From Akebia trifoliata (Eukaryota; Streptophyta; Magnoliopsida; Ranunculales; Lardizabalaceae): a stretch of DNA of 64,000 nt. The position numbers and the translations under genes were made by a program. How positions within the stretch are numbered: position 1 is the stretch's first letter; the number at the start of each line of letters is the position of its first letter. Location of the stretch: NCBI GenBank assembly GCA_017979445.1, contig CM030718.1:22315021-22379020 (forward strand). Direction: 5' to 3'. Of this stretch, positions 60,213-64,000 are shown one piece after another. Under the pieces are notes generated by a model. The model did no database searches and had not been told where the DNA came from. It saw only the letters and a list, made by a program, of their open reading frames with translations.

Positions 60213-61270
60213 TTAAGCGTAATATTTCTTAACAGTGTCAGCATTGATCGGTTGCGGGAAGACTTGTCCGTCCATTTCTGTGAGAATCAGAGCTCCTCCC
60301 GTCATTATCTTCTGCACGATGAATGGTCTCTCATAGTTTGGTCTGAACTTTCCTCTGGCGTCTTCTTAGATTGGCAGAATCTTCTTTAAGACCAGGTCTC
60401 CTAGCGAGAAATCTCTAGGCTTAACCTTTTTGTTATAAGCACGAGCTATTCGTCGCTAATAGATCTGTCCATGGAAAATAGTTGCAAGGCGTTTCTCTTC
60501 AATCAGATTTAATTGATCAAATCGAGCTTGAATCCATTCAGTCTCAACTAACTCTACTTCCTTTAAGATTCTGAGGGAAGGGATCTCGACCTCTACAGGT
60601 AAAACTGCTTCTATTCCATAGACTAGTGAATACAGAGTTGCCCCAGTCGAAGTTCTGAACAAGGTTCGATAGGCATGTAGTGCAAAGGGTAACATGTCGT
60701 GCCAATCTTTGTATGTAATTGTCATCTTCTCGATTACTTTCTTGATGTTCTTGTTAGCTGCCTCGACTGCTCCATTTATCTTAGGTCTGTAGGGTACAGA
60801 GTTGTGATGAGTGATCTGGAAGTCTTCGCACATTTTGATCATATCTTTGTTCTTGAAGTTCTTGGTATTGTCAGTTACCAATCCACTTGGAAGTCCATAC
60901 CAGCAAATGATGTTATTCTTGACAAACTTCATGCGTTGCTCTGAGTGACATTGGCGTATGAAGTCGCTTCTACCCACTTGGTGAAGTAATCGATAGCAAC
61001 AAGGATGAAATGATGCCCGTTTGCAGCTTTTGACGAGATCTACCTAATGACGTCCATGCCCCAGAGTGAGAAGGGCCAAGGAGTGGTCATATGATGTAGT
61101 TCTGAAGGTGGGGCATTGATCTTGTTGGCGTAAATCTGACATAGATGGCATTTGAGGACATGTTGATAGCAGTCACTCTCCATTATAGTCCAGTAATATC
61201 CTATTCTCATGATTTTCTTGGCTAGCATATGACCATTCATGTGCAGCCCACAGACTCCTCCATGTACAGT
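60213..61270 (-). pseudogene. Tat-lineage Ty3/gypsy integrase
   Basis: Minus strand. The zinc-binding part (VHGGVCGLHMNGHML, then KCHLCQIYA; 61270-61130) is followed by the DDE core: GMDVIR (first Asp), LVTDNTKNFKN (second Asp) and INGAVEAANKN (Glu). Then come the C-terminal HAYRTLFRTSTGATLYSLVY and a final DLVLKKI..GKFRPNYERPF region with INADTVKKYYA at the stop (60213-60215). A stop after GMDVIR and others in the C-terminal part break it. Sequence style (GHHFILVAIDYFTKWVEA) is that of Tat/Athila-type plant Ty3 elements. Confidence 0.88.
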
Positions 61271-61699
61271 CTCAATTAGTCATTTTGCTTCTGTTTCTGC
61301 CATACACCTGAGTAAGATCTCATGGTGCAACTTTTTGTAAAGAATACTGTTGTTGATGAAGAATTGCCCTGCTAATTTCTGGATAGTCCTTCGGTCATTA
61401 GGCGTTGTATCTGAGGGGAGGGTTCGATCTTCAAGATATGCCTTGATGTCTAAGTATCATGGCTTTTCCTCGGATTCTTTTACTTCGACGGGTAAGCAAT
61501 AGGCTGGCTCATCTCGAATTCTAATCTCAATAGGGTCGATGATTAAGTCTTCCGAGATACTGATCATAGAAGCAAGTGTAGCTAGTGCATCAGCAAACTG
61601 ATTCTTAGCTCTCGGCATGTACGTGAATGAAATCCTATCAAAGCGTGATCTTAGTTCTTTCAGATGCTCGTGGTAAGTGACCAGTCTCTGCTCTCGGGT

Positions 61700-62191
61700 T
61701 TTCCATTCTCCAGTCGTCTAATACACTACTAAACTTGAATCTCCGAAAACATCGATCTCATCTACCTCGAGATCCAGTGCTGCTTTCAACCCTACTATGC
61801 ATGTTTCGTATTCAGCCTCGTTGTTAAAACATTGGAATTTCAATCTAGTTGCAATTGGTACGTGGGATCCATCTGGCTTGATCAAAACTGCCCCTATTCC
61901 GTTTTCTTTTTGATTGGCTGCTCCGTCGAAGTACATTTGCCATTATGGCTCCTCATCATCGTCTTCAACCTCAGTGATCAGTATGGCTTCATCAGGAAAG
62001 TTCGTTTTTAATAGCTCGTAATCAGGCAACGGGTGCTCGGCTAGGTGGTCGGCGATTGCTTGCTCTTTGATGATTTTTGAGTGACATAGGTGATGTCAAA
62101 CTCAGATAACAATAGTTACCATTTTGCAGTGTGACCTGTTAATGCTGGTTTCTCGAATAAGTATTTCAGAGGGTCCATCTTGACGATTAGT
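61700..62191 (-). pseudogene. Archaeal-type RNase H and end of RT-linked RNase H of the Tat element
   Basis: From 62191 leftward: VKMDPLKYLFEKPALTG and LLLSEFDITYVTQK, the end of the RT-linked RNase H, then ADHLAEHPLPDYE. A second, archaeal-type RNase H follows (61936-61718) with MYFDGAANQKENGIGAVL, NNEAEYETCIVGLKAAL and FGDSSLVV, giving the D-E-D catalytic set. The extra RNase H between RT and integrase is the hallmark of the Tat clade. The first stretch has stops and frame changes. It is cut on the right by a solo LTR. Confidence 0.87.
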
Positions 62192-63928
62192 TGAAAGCGC
62201 CCTCGATCCGTGGGGTGCGCGGATCCACTTTTGACCTTTGAGGTTTGGGAGTCGCCACCTAGTTGTTAAGGTCTAGGAACCAAACTGACTCTAAAAAAGG
62301 CAAACTAATCTACGAAAGAGAAAAAGAGTCCGGGGATCACGTTACGGGGTTGGAAGGTGCTAGGCACCAACCCCGCCCGGCCAAAGTCGGTCTCTACTAA
62401 CTTCCCAAATAAATCACATTGCTAAAAATCTAGATAAAAATAAAAATAAAAATTTTTATACCTTTCCGATAGCAAGGATTTTGTTCCCTCAGATCTGACA
62501 AAAACAACTCCTTGTACCGTACTCTCTTGCTTCTTTTGTCTCCGGATTTGATTTCGGATCTCCGAGGTAATGTATCTCCTTATTTTTAGATTTGAACTCT
62601 TCAAGTTTGTTGTGGATTTTGGGATCTTTTTAGAAGACTTTTAGGTGTTTTCTAGGCTAAAATTGAAGGAGGGATGTTAGGTAAGGAGTTGGGACTCCAA
62701 AACTAGGGTTTATGGGATGCTATGGGGGCTTCTAAACCTACTTCTCTTAGGGTTTATGATTTGATATGAAAATAGGGTGTGAGCACCTCTATTTATAGAT
62801 ATTTTTAGGGGTTGATTTGGATAGAGTCAGTATTTAATTAGAGTTCTTTTAATTAGAGTTGTGTTTTAGTTAGACTTATTTTAGGTAGAATTGTGTTTTA
62901 ATTAGAATTGTTTTAGGTAGAATTGTTTTTAAGTTAGAATTCTATTAGATTGAGTTATTATTTAATTAGAACTCTATTATGACTTTTGGTCTTATTTGAT
63001 TGACTTTTAATGTTTTGACTTTAGTCTTAATTGATTGACTTTTAATATCTTGACTTTAGTCTTGTTTAATTGATTTTAATTTTGACTTTAGTCTCACTAG
63101 ATTGACTTTAATACCTTGACTTCAGTCTTGCTTGATTTACTTTTAATTTTTGGAGAACCCCCCTCCATTATATCTTTAATTCTTTGGACCCCCAAATGGA
63201 GGGGTCCTTAAAGAAATATCCCACGAACCCTCAACAATTTTACTTGAAAGCCCGATTGATCGATTTCTTTGGTTCAAAATTTTAAATTAATTTCATTAAT
63301 GTTTCACTTTAATTATTTAATATTTTATTTATTAATTTCGAATTTTTTTAATTATGAAAATTATGAAATTACCGTTTTGCCCCCAGAGAGGACTTTTCAC
63401 GTTTTAAGTCGGTTTTTAATGTTCTAGGATGTTTTAGAATCAATTTTTCATAAGGAATTCAATGGAAATATTAGTTTTTGTTATTTATGAAATTTTTTGT
63501 TTGAAATGGTTGTGAACTTTATGAGGGGCATTTTCGTAATTTCGTCAAATTTTGTTAAAATTAGTGAAATTATTTATTTGATTTCGATTTGTTGTTTTAT
63601 GTGTTTGAGAGAGTTTTCCTAAGCGTAACGTAGGCTCTAGGGTTGTTTTGAGGTTAGGGGTATTTTGGTAATTTGGTCAATTTTTAGTGATTTTTATCGT
63701 GAAACTTCTTTTTGGTCTTCAATATGATGATTTCTATGTTTCTGGGGTTTTATTTTCCTAGCGTAGCGTGGTTTCTAAGATTTTGTTAATTCGAGATACC
63801 TCATCCGGATTTCTGAAACATATCTGGTAACAAAATAAAGCAATGGAATACCTATCCATCATTGGGAATCATTGCGATCGGGTTGACGAGTTGATTAATC
63901 AAGCGAATGCAAAAATGGGGTGTCTACA
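62192..63928 (-). repeat. Solo LTR nested in the Tat element
   Basis: 1737 bp, same ends and motif order as the LTRs at 7330 and 14546 (tgaaagcgccctcgatcc at left, aaaatggggtgtctaca at right), with diverged interior. Flanking pentamers are ttagt (62187-62191) and ttagc (63929-63933), a target duplication with one mutation. It splits the RNase H reading of the host Tat element, so it inserted later and lost its interior by LTR-LTR recombination. Confidence 0.9.
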
Positions 63929-63933
63929 TTAGC

Positions 63934-64000
63934 ATAGTTTAGTAACTCAGTAAATAGTGACGTAGTCGTTGAGATGCCCAGACTAATGCGTAACAAGTCT
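63934..64000 (-). pseudogene. RNase H fragment of the Tat element beyond the solo LTR
   Basis: Minus strand reads ALVWASQRLRHYLLSY, which continues into DPLKYLFEKP on the other side of the solo LTR. The remaining RT and gag would lie beyond the window. Confidence 0.8.

Overview
The window looks like nuclear DNA from a flowering plant, probably a eudicot. It is AT-rich, has GT-AG introns, and carries recognisable plant genes: a bHLH factor of the GDRITALQ type, a DUF1635 protein, an ATL-type RING-H2 protein and ribosomal protein uL23/RPL23A. Most of it is transposon-derived. The species cannot be named from the sequence.
Layout. 1-4080: decayed Ty3/gypsy pol (+) and probable LTR. 4085-5598: decayed Ty1/copia fragment (-). 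5600-6841: broken C-terminal part of a TNO1-like (TGN-localised SYP41-interacting) coiled-coil gene. 7330-16255: a structurally complete but coding-empty Tat/Ogre-like LTR element (-) with a perfect 5-bp target duplication. 16256-24350: protein kinase scrap, a local duplication, SINE-like and many MITE-like inverted repeats. 24350-28455: intact-looking 8-exon bHLH gene (+). 28456-43900: repeats, including a PIF/Harbinger transposase pseudogene, an internally deleted solo LTR and a cluster of double-hairpin elements seated in (TA)n tracts. 43929-51813: the gene-rich part, with DUF1635 (+), RING-H2 ATL (+) and RPL23A (-), a 231-bp TRIM-like element just downstream of the RING gene, and MITEs. 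52333-54576: a tRNA-type SINE and a copia pseudogene. 55261-64000: 3' portion of a Tat-lineage Ty3/gypsy element (-). It has LTR, polypurine tract, an HD-ZIP IV (ATML1/PDF2-like) START-domain fragment lying between pol and LTR, integrase, archaeal-type RNase H, and RNase H split by a solo LTR of the 7330-16255 family.
Four protein genes look functional by exon phase and conserved motifs: bHLH, DUF1635, ATL RING and RPL23A. They do not form a common pathway. The most notable points are: (i) the double-hairpin MITEs nested in TA microsatellites; (ii) a host homeobox-gene fragment apparently carried by a Tat retrotransposon; (iii) the very small TRIM; (iv) the non-coding Tat element with several PPT-like motifs and a PBS-like motif inside its LTR. 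All boundaries and similarities were read by eye; no alignment or database search was run.
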